Below are positions 26,759 through 35,997 of a DNA stretch of 64,000 bases, piece after piece (position 1 is the stretch's first letter; each line of letters starts with the position of its first letter). Both the position numbers and the translations under genes were made by a program. Below the pieces are notes generated by a model. That model searched no databases and had not been told where the DNA came from. It was given only the letters and a program-made list of their open reading frames with translations. Source of the DNA: an uncultured Ignisphaera sp. GTDB taxonomy: Archaea > Thermoproteota > Thermoprotei_A > Sulfolobales > Ignisphaeraceae. Where the stretch lies: NCBI GenBank assembly GCA_938074605.1, contig CALJEI010000002.1, forward strand, positions 1 through 64,000, in the 5' to 3' direction.

Positions 26759-29752
26759 TTACTGTGTCTTTCTATATAGCTCTATCTCAATATTTCTAAA
26801 TCCTAATGGTCTTAAAATATATTCGTCTCTCCATGTACTGTCGACTATATAGAATGTCTCTGGTGAAGTCCAGAGTGCATCTTTTTTGTGTAGTGGCCCA
26901 AGGACATTCCTTAGTGTAGTAATAAGTACTATTTTAATCTCATTTTCTCCTCTCCTAACATGCTGTGTTACATCAATTGTGGATAAGGTATGTATTATCT
27001 TACCCACTTCAGTACCATTTATATAGACTATAGCTAAAGCTGCATTAAGTCCCTCTATCAATAGATAAACTTTATCATAGTTTTCTAGCTCCATATAGAT
27101 CTTTTTAACAAGCTCTATCTCACCTGCATAGAATGGATAGCCATATCTACCTAGGTTTAGTTCTTCATCAAATGAAACACTACTTAATTCAGATACTATT
27201 CTAGAAACGCCTTTTACACCTTCTCTCACACCAAATTCTCCCAACAAGTATATAGGCTCTATTTCTGGTTCAAGTCCTGATACTCCTTCTAACTCAATAT
27301 AATTTAAACCTACTCTAATTGCTCCAGTAATATTATATTTTCTAAAGCTCCAATCAATCCACTCACCACAATCTTTCAGTAGATCTATTGGTAGCCCATT
27401 TACTTTAGCACCATTAAACATTTTTGGATTTTCGATAACTAGATAGACATCTCCCTTCGGTAGAAACTCTACAATAAACTCAAACCTAATTCTATAGCCT
27501 ACACCAATACCTTTTGAGATAATAGTTTCTTTCACTTTTGGCAGCGGCTGAAGATCACTCCATTCACTACCCTCTATAGACACTCTAGCATAATCCATTA
27601 CAAGAATGTTTGGATTTCTCCTACGGATTGTCCATAGACCATCTAGTTTTATCCTTCCTACATTTCTGTATTCTATCTCTTGTTTGGGTATAGGCTCACC
27701 AGGACTAAGTATAAATATTCTTGATTCAACTGGTCTAAGATTTAATTTAATCCATGTCCTACCATCTTTAATCACACCAAAACCCTGGGCTATCCCACCT
27801 GAAAATGGATCCCATTCTTCTATACTATATCTTCCCTTAACCCCTATTCTAACACTATAGCTCTTTAACCTATCAACATTAACAACAAATACAACTCTAT
27901 TGTCACCTACAGCTCTATAATGCACCAAAACATTTCCATCAACATCATCACTCTCAACAACAACATCTAGATCTGTATTCCTTAGCAGTTCAGCTAGCTC
28001 ATCAAGGGATTTAACAATCTTAGCCCTACTAAGCAGTTTAACTAACTCAGAATTCTCAAAACCATCAACAAACTTTGGTGTTGGTTCTATAGCAACTATA
28101 GTTCCTCCTGCATCAATAAATCTATTTAGTAATGCCAATGTTGAAGAAGCAATATTTATAGATGGTGGCACTATAACGAGTTTGTATCTAGTTCTACCAA
28201 TAACAAGTCTATCATCCTCAACCCTACCATATCTATTCATTATTATTTCATCTCCAAGTTCAAAATCTATATGTAGCTTTACCATAAACTTTAGTAAATC
28301 CATGAATAGGTTATCAAATTCTTTAGCCTTAGACTCATTAATAGGTGTATAAACACTCCATACACTAGAGATAGGATGTAGAATCAATACATCTACAACT
28401 CTAACCCCCTGTGACAATAGGTAGCTTAATCTAGTAAAGTAGTCTTCTATTAACCTATTATATTTCCACCAAGGCTGGCTCCAATGGAAATTTAATCCAT
28501 AGTCAGCCTTCCTTCTACCCCTCATAGAATAGGGAACTAAATGATGATTTAGTAGATTTACCCCTAATGCATATAGGAAGTCGCCAATCCACTTTCTATC
28601 CTCAAATGTTGGATAATTACCTAAAACCCCATAGGTTTCACAAAGAACTCTCTCCCTACCAAGCTGATTAGCAACACTAGCAACCTGCTTTACTGTTAAA
28701 AGAGATCCCCATATCTGATACCCCAGATGATCTATACCGGGTATATGCATATACTCGTAGTGTGGCATTGTAGCGCCTACAACTAGTTGTGAAACTAAAC
28801 TGTCTTCAGCTAGATAATGTCCTGTAAACTTAAGCCCATGTCTTTCACACCATTCAAATATATTCTTTGAAAATGACTCTACAAAGAGTAGGGTAATAGT
28901 TCTCCAATAGTCATATCTAGTTTTTATGTAGCTACCAATATCAAAGAATAGCTCTGGAAGCCTATCCAATATACTATAGCCATTCATTTTTTCAAAGTAT
29001 TCCGGAAACCTATCAGTCCATGGAAGTGCAAATATTGGAAATAGCATTCCTCTTGGAGGTACCATAAACACTCTTCTAGATGGTGGAGTCTTAAATTGGT
29101 ATATATTTGGCTCATCTGTAAATACACCAGGTACTACACCCCCTATATACTTTGTAAATCTATCGACATAAGGTCTATAGGCAATTTCTAAAAATTTTTC
29201 CACCGCTTCATTATCAAGAAGATCAACATATGAAAAGCCAGAGTACCAGACATCACCAACTGGAGCAATATATCTCACAAAGGTTAAGTATAGATATCTG
29301 CTATTAACCTCAGGCTTATAGATTCTCTCACATTTTAAAGGCATCCACCTTTCATCATATACACATCTAAACATAGCTATAGTGTCTGAACCTTGAAAAC
29401 TCTTGGTATCAGCAATCATTATAAGAGACTTATATCTATACCTAGCATCTAGTGCAGAAACATACCCTCCTGCAAACCCAGATGGCCATCTATCTTCATC
29501 ATAGATCCAAACAGTAAAATCTCTTTTACTAGCCTCTTCAACAACAGCCTCAAATACTCTAAACCACTCTTCACTTAAATAGGGTGTCACAAGACCTTCT
29601 CTAGCATGGAAAAACACACCACCAAATCCTGCATCATCCAATAGCCTAAGCTGTCTAGTAGCCTCTAAAACATTTAGTAAATCATTTAGTGACCAAAATG
29701 GTACACCCCTAAAACTCTTTGGGGGGCTTCTAAACAGCTCTCTACTCAACAT
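26759..29752 (-). CDS. Large glycoside hydrolase, GH106 (alpha-L-rhamnosidase)-like
   Basis: The 997-residue protein opens with FRGVPFWSLNDLL, GFGGVFFHAREGLVTPYLSE and VWIYDEDRWPSGFAGGYV. These are the hallmarks of the large glycosidases annotated as GH106 or GH106-like, which include bacterial alpha-L-rhamnosidases. PGVFTDEPNIY and HYLAEDSLVSQ supply candidate acidic catalytic residues. The C-terminal 300 residues are beta-sandwich-like, with a GH2-type carbohydrate-binding flavour. No signal peptide is visible, so it probably acts in the cytosol on imported glycosides. ATG 29752 follows GGTGG by seven bases. A rhamnulokinase-type gene elsewhere in the window supports but does not prove rhamnose as the released sugar. 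Confidence 0.7.
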   Translation of the reverse strand: MLSRELFRSPPKSFRGVPFWSLNDLLNVLEATRQLRLLDDAGFGGVFFHAREGLVTPYLSEEWFRVFEAVVEEASKRDFTVWIYDEDRWPSGFAGGYVSALDARYRYKSLIMIADTKSFQGSDTIAMFRCVYDERWMPLKCERIYKPEVNSRYLYLTFVRYIAPVGDVWYSGFSYVDLLDNEAVEKFLEIAYRPYVDRFTKYIGGVVPGVFTDEPNIYQFKTPPSRRVFMVPPRGMLFPIFALPWTDRFPEYFEKMNGYSILDRLPELFFDIGSYIKTRYDYWRTITLLFVESFSKNIFEWCERHGLKFTGHYLAEDSLVSQLVVGATMPHYEYMHIPGIDHLGYQIWGSLLTVKQVASVANQLGRERVLCETYGVLGNYPTFEDRKWIGDFLYALGVNLLNHHLVPYSMRGRRKADYGLNFHWSQPWWKYNRLIEDYFTRLSYLLSQGVRVVDVLILHPISSVWSVYTPINESKAKEFDNLFMDLLKFMVKLHIDFELGDEIIMNRYGRVEDDRLVIGRTRYKLVIVPPSINIASSTLALLNRFIDAGGTIVAIEPTPKFVDGFENSELVKLLSRAKIVKSLDELAELLRNTDLDVVVESDDVDGNVLVHYRAVGDNRVVFVVNVDRLKSYSVRIGVKGRYSIEEWDPFSGGIAQGFGVIKDGRTWIKLNLRPVESRIFILSPGEPIPKQEIEYRNVGRIKLDGLWTIRRRNPNILVMDYARVSIEGSEWSDLQPLPKVKETIISKGIGVGYRIRFEFIVEFLPKGDVYLVIENPKMFNGAKVNGLPIDLLKDCGEWIDWSFRKYNITGAIRVGLNYIELEGVSGLEPEIEPIYLLGEFGVREGVKGVSRIVSELSSVSFDEELNLGRYGYPFYAGEIELVKKIYMELENYDKVYLLIEGLNAALAIVYINGTEVGKIIHTLSTIDVTQHVRRGENEIKIVLITTLRNVLGPLHKKDALWTSPETFYIVDSTWRDEYILRPLGFRNIEIELYRKTQ

Positions 29753-29800
29753 TTTAAAGCCACCATAACTATTAGTGGAACTCCCTACATAAATGCTTAC

Positions 29801-31213
29801 TTGAAATCTTTTAAACTAATGCAATATAAATTTAAAGGCTTGTCTTTACAAACATCTTTGGGAAGCTCTTTGCTAGCAACAGTCTCCCTCATAACGATTA
29901 CAGCATCACTACTTATAGCAAGTCTCTACCACATCTATCTCACAATCAATATACAGAAATCTGCTAATCAAAGAGATGAGGAGCTATATGAAGATAGATT
30001 ATCAATTATTACACCTATAAAGAATGAGCCTATAGAAATTGTTGAAAAATACATTAAGCATTTTAGCCAGCTAACCAACATGGTTAAAACACCCATTGAA
30101 TGTATTATAGTAGCTGATTATACAGATAATAGTATGTTTAACTCTATATTAGGACTACTATCAAGTGCCAATCCAGGAATAGTTATTGTTAGAAGATTTA
30201 ATGGTGTTGGTGGAAGAAATGGTGCTATAAATGATGGTGTAAAGCTAGCTCTAGGTAGTGTAATTGCTTTTATAGATATAGATGCAGAGCCCCCACAAAA
30301 TGTTATAGCGTCTATGGCTAAATGTAAAAATGTCTGTATCTCATGGTGGAGGATATGTGATAAGGGTGTATCTAAGGTTTCAAAAACTATAGCATTTATT
30401 ACTGAGTATGGCAGCTGGCTATACTATTGGTGTAAATCATTAAAGAACCTTTTCCTCTACCCACTTGGAAGTGGAACTGCATTAAAGAAAAATCTACTTA
30501 CCTCTATAGGTGGCTTAAGAATAGATGTTATACAGGACGATATATGGCTTGGAACACAGCTAATATATAGAGGTATTTATCCAAGGATTATTGAATCAAT
30601 GTGTGTAGATGCTCCAAAAACCCTAGATGCATTTCTAATACAGCAGAGGCGATGGGGATATGGCGCTACAGATATTCTTAAAAGATTTGGCATATATATC
30701 CTAAGATCATCAACTCCAGTAAGTGCTAGAGTTGAAGCTCTAACCTATGTACTTCAGCCACTAATAGCTGCTTTAGGCGGCTTTGGACTACTACTCTCAA
30801 TAATTTCAGCATTTACTGAAGTAGTAAAATTTGATATGCTACACACCATATTTATAGCGTTACTCGTTCTCTCAATGATATTAGAAAGCATCACTGTAAA
30901 TAAATTCTTGAAGTGGTCTAGAGACCCCTTGTATGATACCCCCTATATAGTTGGTAGAGCTTCAGCCATTTTAGCAATTCTATCTATAGCTACTCTACCA
31001 TATGTACTAGCTGCATTAATTGGGATAAAAATACCATACAAAGTAACGCCAAAAGAGAAGCGAAAAAGAGGAATGCCAACAACTATAAAGATTATTGCCG
31101 TTGTATTTACAACATCGCTATTAGCATCAATAGTAAGAGGAAATACTATAGCTACTATATTAACATCACTTGGTACATTAGCCTCACTATATACATTAGC
31201 CAGACTGAGATAA
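29801..31213 (+). CDS. Membrane glycosyltransferase family 2
   Basis: A first helix (about 25-50) is followed by a GT2 domain with SIITPIKNEP, GGRNGAINDGVKLALGSV and the metal-binding IDIDAEPP. Then come QDDIWLGTQL and QQRRWGYGA, the D and Q-x-x-R-W motifs of processive GT2 enzymes. The C-terminal 170 residues hold four or more helices. It should polymerise or extend a glycan on the cytosolic membrane face using a nucleotide sugar. It is divergent from the GH106-like gene with only 48 bases between their starts, so the two promoters overlap. The start is TTG. Confidence 0.85.
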   Translation: MKSFKLMQYKFKGLSLQTSLGSSLLATVSLITITASLLIASLYHIYLTINIQKSANQRDEELYEDRLSIITPIKNEPIEIVEKYIKHFSQLTNMVKTPIECIIVADYTDNSMFNSILGLLSSANPGIVIVRRFNGVGGRNGAINDGVKLALGSVIAFIDIDAEPPQNVIASMAKCKNVCISWWRICDKGVSKVSKTIAFITEYGSWLYYWCKSLKNLFLYPLGSGTALKKNLLTSIGGLRIDVIQDDIWLGTQLIYRGIYPRIIESMCVDAPKTLDAFLIQQRRWGYGATDILKRFGIYILRSSTPVSARVEALTYVLQPLIAALGGFGLLLSIISAFTEVVKFDMLHTIFIALLVLSMILESITVNKFLKWSRDPLYDTPYIVGRASAILAILSIATLPYVLAALIGIKIPYKVTPKEKRKRGMPTTIKIIAVVFTTSLLASIVRGNTIATILTSLGTLASLYTLARLR

Positions 31214-31331
31214 CATGACCTGAATTCAATAGATAGATTTAATATAAGATGTATAGAAGCTTAAGGGCTACGTTTAATCTTTAGATAATAAAGAGATGCC
31301 CTAGCTCTAACTATAGATGGTGTAAAGAGCT

Positions 31332-32225
31332 GTGAAGAATAGATTTGCTGCAATAACCCTACTAATGCTCTTTGCTACTATTCTTATTATCTACTATAAC
31401 ATGCATTCTATACACCCCACAAGAGTGAGGATTTCAACAACAACTTCCCTCTATGCAACTGGTCTCCTAGACTATATAGCTGTAAAATTTAGAGAGCTAT
31501 ATCCAGATGTAGAAATACAGTTTATACCCGTTGGCTCTTCTGCCGCCCTTAGATATGCTGAGCGTGGTGATGTCTGTGCTGTTTTTGTCCATGAACCTAA
31601 TTTTGAGAAGAAGTATCTTGATATGGGGGTTATTGAGGAGCAGAAGATATTTGCATTTAATTACTTTATTATTGTTGGTCCAAGAGAGGATCCAGCCAAT
31701 ATTTCAATGGCTATAGATGTTGTAGATGCTTTTAGAAGAATATATAGTGCTGAAAGAGAATCTACATACTTTATTAGTAGAGGTGATGGCTCTGGCACAC
31801 ACACTAGAGAAATCTATATATGGAAGCTTGCTGGAATCTCTCCAACAGATAGGCCATGGTATAAAGAGTGTGGATGTGGTATGGATCAAGCGCTTATTAT
31901 AGCTAATGAACTTAAAGGATATACGCTCTCCGACGTGGGGACATATATGGTTCTTAAAATAAGGGGTAGGATACCAAACATAGAAGCACTATATAATAGC
32001 TCCACAGATATTGTATTGCTAAATATATACAGTGGTTATTTGGCTAAAGGTTGTAGGGGTATTGAGAGAAGATATGCTGAACTATTTCTAAATTTCATCT
32101 ATAGCAATCCAGATATTGTTGATAACTTTGGAGTAAATGAATATGGAGTAAGACTTTTCTACTCAGCAAGGCATTTTGATGGTGATATTAGAGATTTATG
32201 GAGTAAACTAGCAGGTATTGGGTGA
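31332..32225 (+). CDS. tupA: Tungstate/molybdate ABC transporter binding protein, TupA-like
   Basis: A signal or anchor helix (residues 5-24) precedes a PBP-like domain that begins with VRISTTTSLYATGLLDYI. The TTTSLYDTGL-type opening, IPVGSSAALRYAERGD and ISRGDGSGTHTREIYIWKLAG are typical of TupA, the high-affinity tungstate binder. The GTG start follows GGTG by nine bases. The stop lies five bases before the permease start, so it heads a three-gene transporter operon. The presence of a tungsten aldehyde oxidoreductase in the same window supports tungstate over molybdate, but the two cannot be separated by sequence reading alone. Confidence 0.88.
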   Translation: MKNRFAAITLLMLFATILIIYYNMHSIHPTRVRISTTTSLYATGLLDYIAVKFRELYPDVEIQFIPVGSSAALRYAERGDVCAVFVHEPNFEKKYLDMGVIEEQKIFAFNYFIIVGPREDPANISMAIDVVDAFRRIYSAERESTYFISRGDGSGTHTREIYIWKLAGISPTDRPWYKECGCGMDQALIIANELKGYTLSDVGTYMVLKIRGRIPNIEALYNSSTDIVLLNIYSGYLAKGCRGIERRYAELFLNFIYSNPDIVDNFGVNEYGVRLFYSARHFDGDIRDLWSKLAGIG

Positions 32226-32230
32226 AGGCT

Positions 32231-32869
32231 ATGGCGGAAATTATCGACACTATACTAAGGTCTATTATGGTATCTGGGGTAGCTACCTTGATGGCCTCTC
32301 TATGGAGTATTCCACTTGCATATCTATTTGTGTTTAGAAATAGAGGATCGGTATTTATTGAAGCTGTTATTGAGACTTTAGTTGGTATACCAACAGTTCT
32401 TTTAGGCCTTCTACTCTATATATTGTTTAGTTCATCAGGACTCCTTGGATTTTTAGGCCTTCTTTATACGCCACAAGCTATAATTATTGGCGAATCTATT
32501 CTTGTAACACCACTTATTATTTCCATAAGCTATAGATCAATTAGAGGAATAGCCCATCTATACTATGAATTTGCTCTATCCATTGGTGCTAATAGAGTTC
32601 AGAGAATGAGGCTTATTGTTAGCCAATCTCTACCAGGGGTTGTAGCAGCTTGCATCACTGGCTTTTCGAGAGCTATAGGTGAGCTAGGAATAGCTATGAT
32701 GATTGGAGGAAATATTAAAGGCTATACAAGGGTAATGACAACGGCAATAGCATTAGAGGTTGCAAAAGGTAATTTTGAAGAGGCTATAATTCTAGGTATA
32801 GTTCTGTTACTTATAACCATAGCTATCTCTATAGCTATAAAACTTATATCTAGGGTCTATGTAGCATGA
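32231..32869 (+). CDS. tupB: Tungstate/molybdate ABC transporter permease, TupB-like
   Basis: This is an integral membrane permease of about 212 residues with five to six helices. The EAA-type loop (EFALSIGANRVQRMRLIVSQ) docks onto the ATPase. GIPTVLLGLLLYILF and GFSRAIGELGIAMMIGGNI are typical of TupB/WtpB permeases. I start it at ATG 32231, six bases after GGTG. Its last codons overlap the ATPase start as ATGA, so the three transporter genes are translationally coupled. Confidence 0.88.
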   Translation: MAEIIDTILRSIMVSGVATLMASLWSIPLAYLFVFRNRGSVFIEAVIETLVGIPTVLLGLLLYILFSSSGLLGFLGLLYTPQAIIIGESILVTPLIISISYRSIRGIAHLYYEFALSIGANRVQRMRLIVSQSLPGVVAACITGFSRAIGELGIAMMIGGNIKGYTRVMTTAIALEVAKGNFEEAIILGIVLLLITIAISIAIKLISRVYVA

Positions 32870-33531
32870 ACATAGAGTTGATAAACGTTTGGTATAGATA
32901 TAGCAAATCTAAAGATTGGGCATTAAAGGAAATATCAATAACATTTAGAAGCAGTGAAATAGTTTATATTGATGGTCATAATGGAAGCGGTAAAACAACA
33001 CTCCTTAAAATAGCCTCACTAATGTATAGACCAACAAAAGGTTTTATCACTATAAATAATAAAAACTTTTGGAGTTTAAATGAAGAGAAAAAAACTTTAT
33101 TTAGAAGAAGAGTAGTTTACGTTCATGAAAAGCCAATATTATTAAGGGGTACTGTTCTAGACAACATTTTGTATGGGCTACGCATTAGAGGGATTGATAT
33201 AGAGGAGGCTCTAGATATTTCATTAAATATTCTATCCATGTTTGGTATAGACGATTTGATTAATAAGCCTATTCAAAAGCTCTCTACAGGACAAGCACAA
33301 TTAGTTGCAATAGCTAGAGCACTAGCTGTTAAGCCAGACATACTCTTTCTAGATGAACCCTTTTCAAATCTTGATAAAGAAAAAAGAAAAGCTGTTATTA
33401 ATATATTAAATGAATTTCAAACCAAAGGTATGGGCATAGTCTTCTCCTCACATAACATAGACATAGATGGACTAAGTAGATATAGAAGAATTGTTTTAGA
33501 GAATGGTGTTATAGCTAGCATCTATGAATAA
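32866..33531 (+). CDS. tupC: Tungstate/molybdate ABC transporter ATPase, TupC-like
   Basis: This ABC ATPase of 221 residues has Walker A GHNGSGKTT (about 39-47), Q-loop region YVHEKPILLRGTV, signature LSTGQAQLVAIARALA, Walker B ILFLDEPFSNLD and the switch histidine in SSHN. Note LSTGQ in place of LSGGQ, a mild variant seen in other importers. It is the third gene of the tungstate transporter operon. Confidence 0.9.
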   Translation: MNIELINVWYRYSKSKDWALKEISITFRSSEIVYIDGHNGSGKTTLLKIASLMYRPTKGFITINNKNFWSLNEEKKTLFRRRVVYVHEKPILLRGTVLDNILYGLRIRGIDIEEALDISLNILSMFGIDDLINKPIQKLSTGQAQLVAIARALAVKPDILFLDEPFSNLDKEKRKAVINILNEFQTKGMGIVFSSHNIDIDGLSRYRRIVLENGVIASIYE

Positions 33532-33578
33532 TTTATTAAAAAAGAAATTAATTTAGTGAACTCCACCATCTTAGAACA

Positions 33579-34784
33579 TTACTTTGCCGGAGGTTTTAGT
33601 AATACAAATAGAATCAATGCTGCCACTAAATATGCTGGCGGTATCATTAGCCACACATGGGTCCAGCCAATACTTTCCAGTATTACTCCGGCAAGTGGTA
33701 CTATGAATATCCATGTAATATGCCCTACAGCTGTTACAAATCCTGCCGCAGTTCCTACAACCTCCCTTGGGAAGTATTCTGCAACCAATGCAGAGATAAG
33801 CGCTACAAATTGACCGAAGATCGATATTGCTGCAAGCAATATGGCAAGTTGTATAGCGGACATTCCTTTAGAGTATAGCGCCATTATTAACCATAGTATT
33901 GTTGCTACAAGAAATGTTAGTGCTACATAATTCTTTCTAAACATAATTCCCTTTGCTGATAGGAGATCTGCTAAAGGTACAAAGGTATAGAGCGCTATAA
34001 TTCCTGCTATTTGATATATACTCCATAGCCAGCCTGCTGTCACTGGATCGTAGCCAAGGCCTTGTCTAAGATACATAACCATGTAGCTTACAAGTAGTGA
34101 GGCTCCTACTACAAATAGAGCAAATGCTGTAAATAGTATCCACAGCTCTCTATATTTAAATAACTCCACTATGCGTACGCTTCTAGCAGTAGTACCTAGC
34201 GTCGCCCCCTCTTTTCTATCTCTTGTCAACACAAATGCTACTACACCTAAAATGATACATGCAATACCAGCGTATATCCATGCATATCTCCAACCAATTG
34301 ATACAACTATAGCGCCTATGGCAGGTCCTAGGACTAAGGCAGCTATTCTAAACCCTGTATTCATATATGTTGTAGCAGTAGCGTATAGTTTTGGTGGAAA
34401 CCATTCCCGAGCAACTCTAGGTATTGCAATATTGATCCATGAAAATAATCCAGCAATACCAAAGAATGTTATAGCAGCATATATAGATGACGAATAGCCT
34501 ACAAGTACTGTAAATATACCTACAATAATTGCGCCAAGAGATACTGTAAGTCTAACGCCAATTTTATCACATAGTAAACCCAGAAGGAAGCCGCCAACAA
34601 TAAGCCCAATGGTATTTGCCGATGGCATTAGCGCTGCAATAGCTACCGGAACGCCAAACTCCTTAACTATCTCAGGAGCTGTAAATGGATATATATAGTG
34701 AAGCCATCTAACTGTGAATGCTGCCAAAACACCTGTTGCCACCATCCATGGATACCATTTTGGGTATTCAATAGATTCACCCAT
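33579..34784 (-). CDS. MFS transporter
   Basis: A 12-helix major facilitator protein of 401 residues. The loop 2-3 motif (GFLLGLLCDKIGVRLTVSLG) is present, and a comparable loop follows helix 8. The first helices carry RWLHYIYPFTAPEIVKEFG, as in MFS carriers of organic acids or sugars related to the oxalate/nitrate-nitrite groups. The substrate cannot be read. It stands convergent with the tungstate transporter operon, so it is expressed separately. Confidence 0.85.
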   Translation of the reverse strand: MGESIEYPKWYPWMVATGVLAAFTVRWLHYIYPFTAPEIVKEFGVPVAIAALMPSANTIGLIVGGFLLGLLCDKIGVRLTVSLGAIIVGIFTVLVGYSSSIYAAITFFGIAGLFSWINIAIPRVAREWFPPKLYATATTYMNTGFRIAALVLGPAIGAIVVSIGWRYAWIYAGIACIILGVVAFVLTRDRKEGATLGTTARSVRIVELFKYRELWILFTAFALFVVGASLLVSYMVMYLRQGLGYDPVTAGWLWSIYQIAGIIALYTFVPLADLLSAKGIMFRKNYVALTFLVATILWLIMALYSKGMSAIQLAILLAAISIFGQFVALISALVAEYFPREVVGTAAGFVTAVGHITWIFIVPLAGVILESIGWTHVWLMIPPAYLVAALILFVLLKPPAK

Positions 34785-35205
34785 TATTAATTCCCTAAAC
34801 TTTTTATTTTAGGAGGCCGTTTTTAATTTTTAGTAGACATTGTATCTCACTACTAAACTAATATACGCCTTTATATCTTTCATCAAGATTGGGAAACCAT
34901 TTTAGAAATGCCAGAATGTATTATAAGCCTTTCTTTTAGCCTTATCTTGCTAAGAAGATTCCCAATATATTTTTGATTTAACATTTTTCCTGAAAGTAGA
35001 TAAAATCTAGCCTAATCATACTATCCTTAGCCGCTATAAAGTGTTTGAAAACATCCATAGAATCCTCATCCTCTTATTTTATCTATTCCCCTTTGTGTTA
35101 ATGTAGCGTCCTATAATCTACTGATTTGTCAAAAGTTTATTAATGGGTTTATTGGATATAGGCTTAGAGCGATATGAAGTAAATCAATCCATTGAATAAA
35201 ATGGT
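34785..35205. other. Gap of 420 bases upstream of radical SAM gene
   Basis: The gap separates the MFS gene (leftward) from the radical SAM gene (rightward) and must hold both promoters. A reading on the minus strand between 35058 and 34883 looks protein-coding in two frames joined at a run of five A (see the separate entry). The remaining sequence shows no RNA gene or repeat that I can identify. Confidence 0.4.
34883..35058 (-). pseudogene. Possible frameshifted small gene
   Basis: From ATG 35058, preceded by GAGGATGAGG, the minus strand reads 25 protein-like codons (MDVFKHFIAAKDSMIRLDFI...) up to TAA. Shifting frame by one base at the AAAAA run near 34983-34987 gives a further ATG-led frame of 35 codons (MLNQKYIGNLLSKIRLKERL...) ending at TGA 34883. 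Joined, they would be about 58 residues and rich in Lys, Ile and Leu. Both frames could be chance. If real, it is either a broken gene or one needing a frameshift. I do not recognise the product. Confidence 0.25.
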
Positions 35206-35997
35206 ATGGGTCTCTACATGTTAGGCTATAATCCATTTGAATTAGGTGACTACGTTAAGGGAGCAGTCACTAGAGATGTTAGTGGCATTGAAATGAGGAG
35301 ATACTATAGGTTCAGGGGCGGTAGGTGGTATGGGGGTGTGGCAACGGGCGATGTGGTTGGCTGTAATCTTAGATGCAAATTCTGTTGGAGCTGGAGATAT
35401 AGCCACTATACTGATAAAGGATTTTTCTACACCCCCCAGCAGGTATTTGAAACTCTTACTGATATAGCTTCTTCAAAAGGCTATAGATATGTTAGGCTTA
35501 GTGGTGGTGAACCTACGATTAGCTGGAACCACTTAATACAGCTTCTAAAACTATTCAGCCAAACCAACTATAAATTTATTTTAGAGACGAATGGATTATT
35601 GATAGGAAGATACAATGAATACGCAAAGCAGTTAACAAACTACAACAATATTATTATCAGAATTTCGTTTAAGGGAACCTCTGCAGAAGAGTTTACTACA
35701 CTAACTGGCGCAAAGTCTGAGTACTTTGAATATCAGTTTAAAGCACTTGAAAATCTTTTAGCATATGGTATGAGGCCTGGGGAAGACTTCTATCCAGCTA
35801 TAATGCTAAGCTTTACAACAGATGAAAACTACGCCATGTTTAGAAAGAGATTAGCGAAAATACACCCAATATTGACTCAAACTATAGATGAGGAGTATGT
35901 AATTCTCTACCCACATGTAGTTGAAATTCTAAATAAAAATAAAATAAAACCTAGAGTAGCATTTACCCCCAATAATATCCCACAATATATGATCTAA
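35206..35997 (+). CDS. Uncharacterised radical SAM protein
   Basis: This 263-residue protein has the radical SAM cluster C53-x3-C57-x2-C60 in GCNLRCKFCWSWRYS, the SGGEPT motif and the FILETNGLLIG strand. These give a compact partial TIM barrel without an extra Fe-S domain. The CxFCW form and the YYRFRGGRWYGGVAT lead are shared, as I recall, by a small archaeal group of unknown function. No partner gene adjoins it: 420 bases are open upstream and 670 downstream. The substrate is unknown. Activating enzymes of glycyl radical proteins and peptide-modifying enzymes share the size, but neither partner is visible. Confidence 0.78.
   Translation: MGLYMLGYNPFELGDYVKGAVTRDVSGIEMRRYYRFRGGRWYGGVATGDVVGCNLRCKFCWSWRYSHYTDKGFFYTPQQVFETLTDIASSKGYRYVRLSGGEPTISWNHLIQLLKLFSQTNYKFILETNGLLIGRYNEYAKQLTNYNNIIIRISFKGTSAEEFTTLTGAKSEYFEYQFKALENLLAYGMRPGEDFYPAIMLSFTTDENYAMFRKRLAKIHPILTQTIDEEYVILYPHVVEILNKNKIKPRVAFTPNNIPQYMI

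Noticed and set aside
35206-35997. Glycyl radical enzyme activase
   Set aside because: The size and CxxxCxxC core fit, but no glycyl radical enzyme gene is near and the lead sequence differs from known activases.
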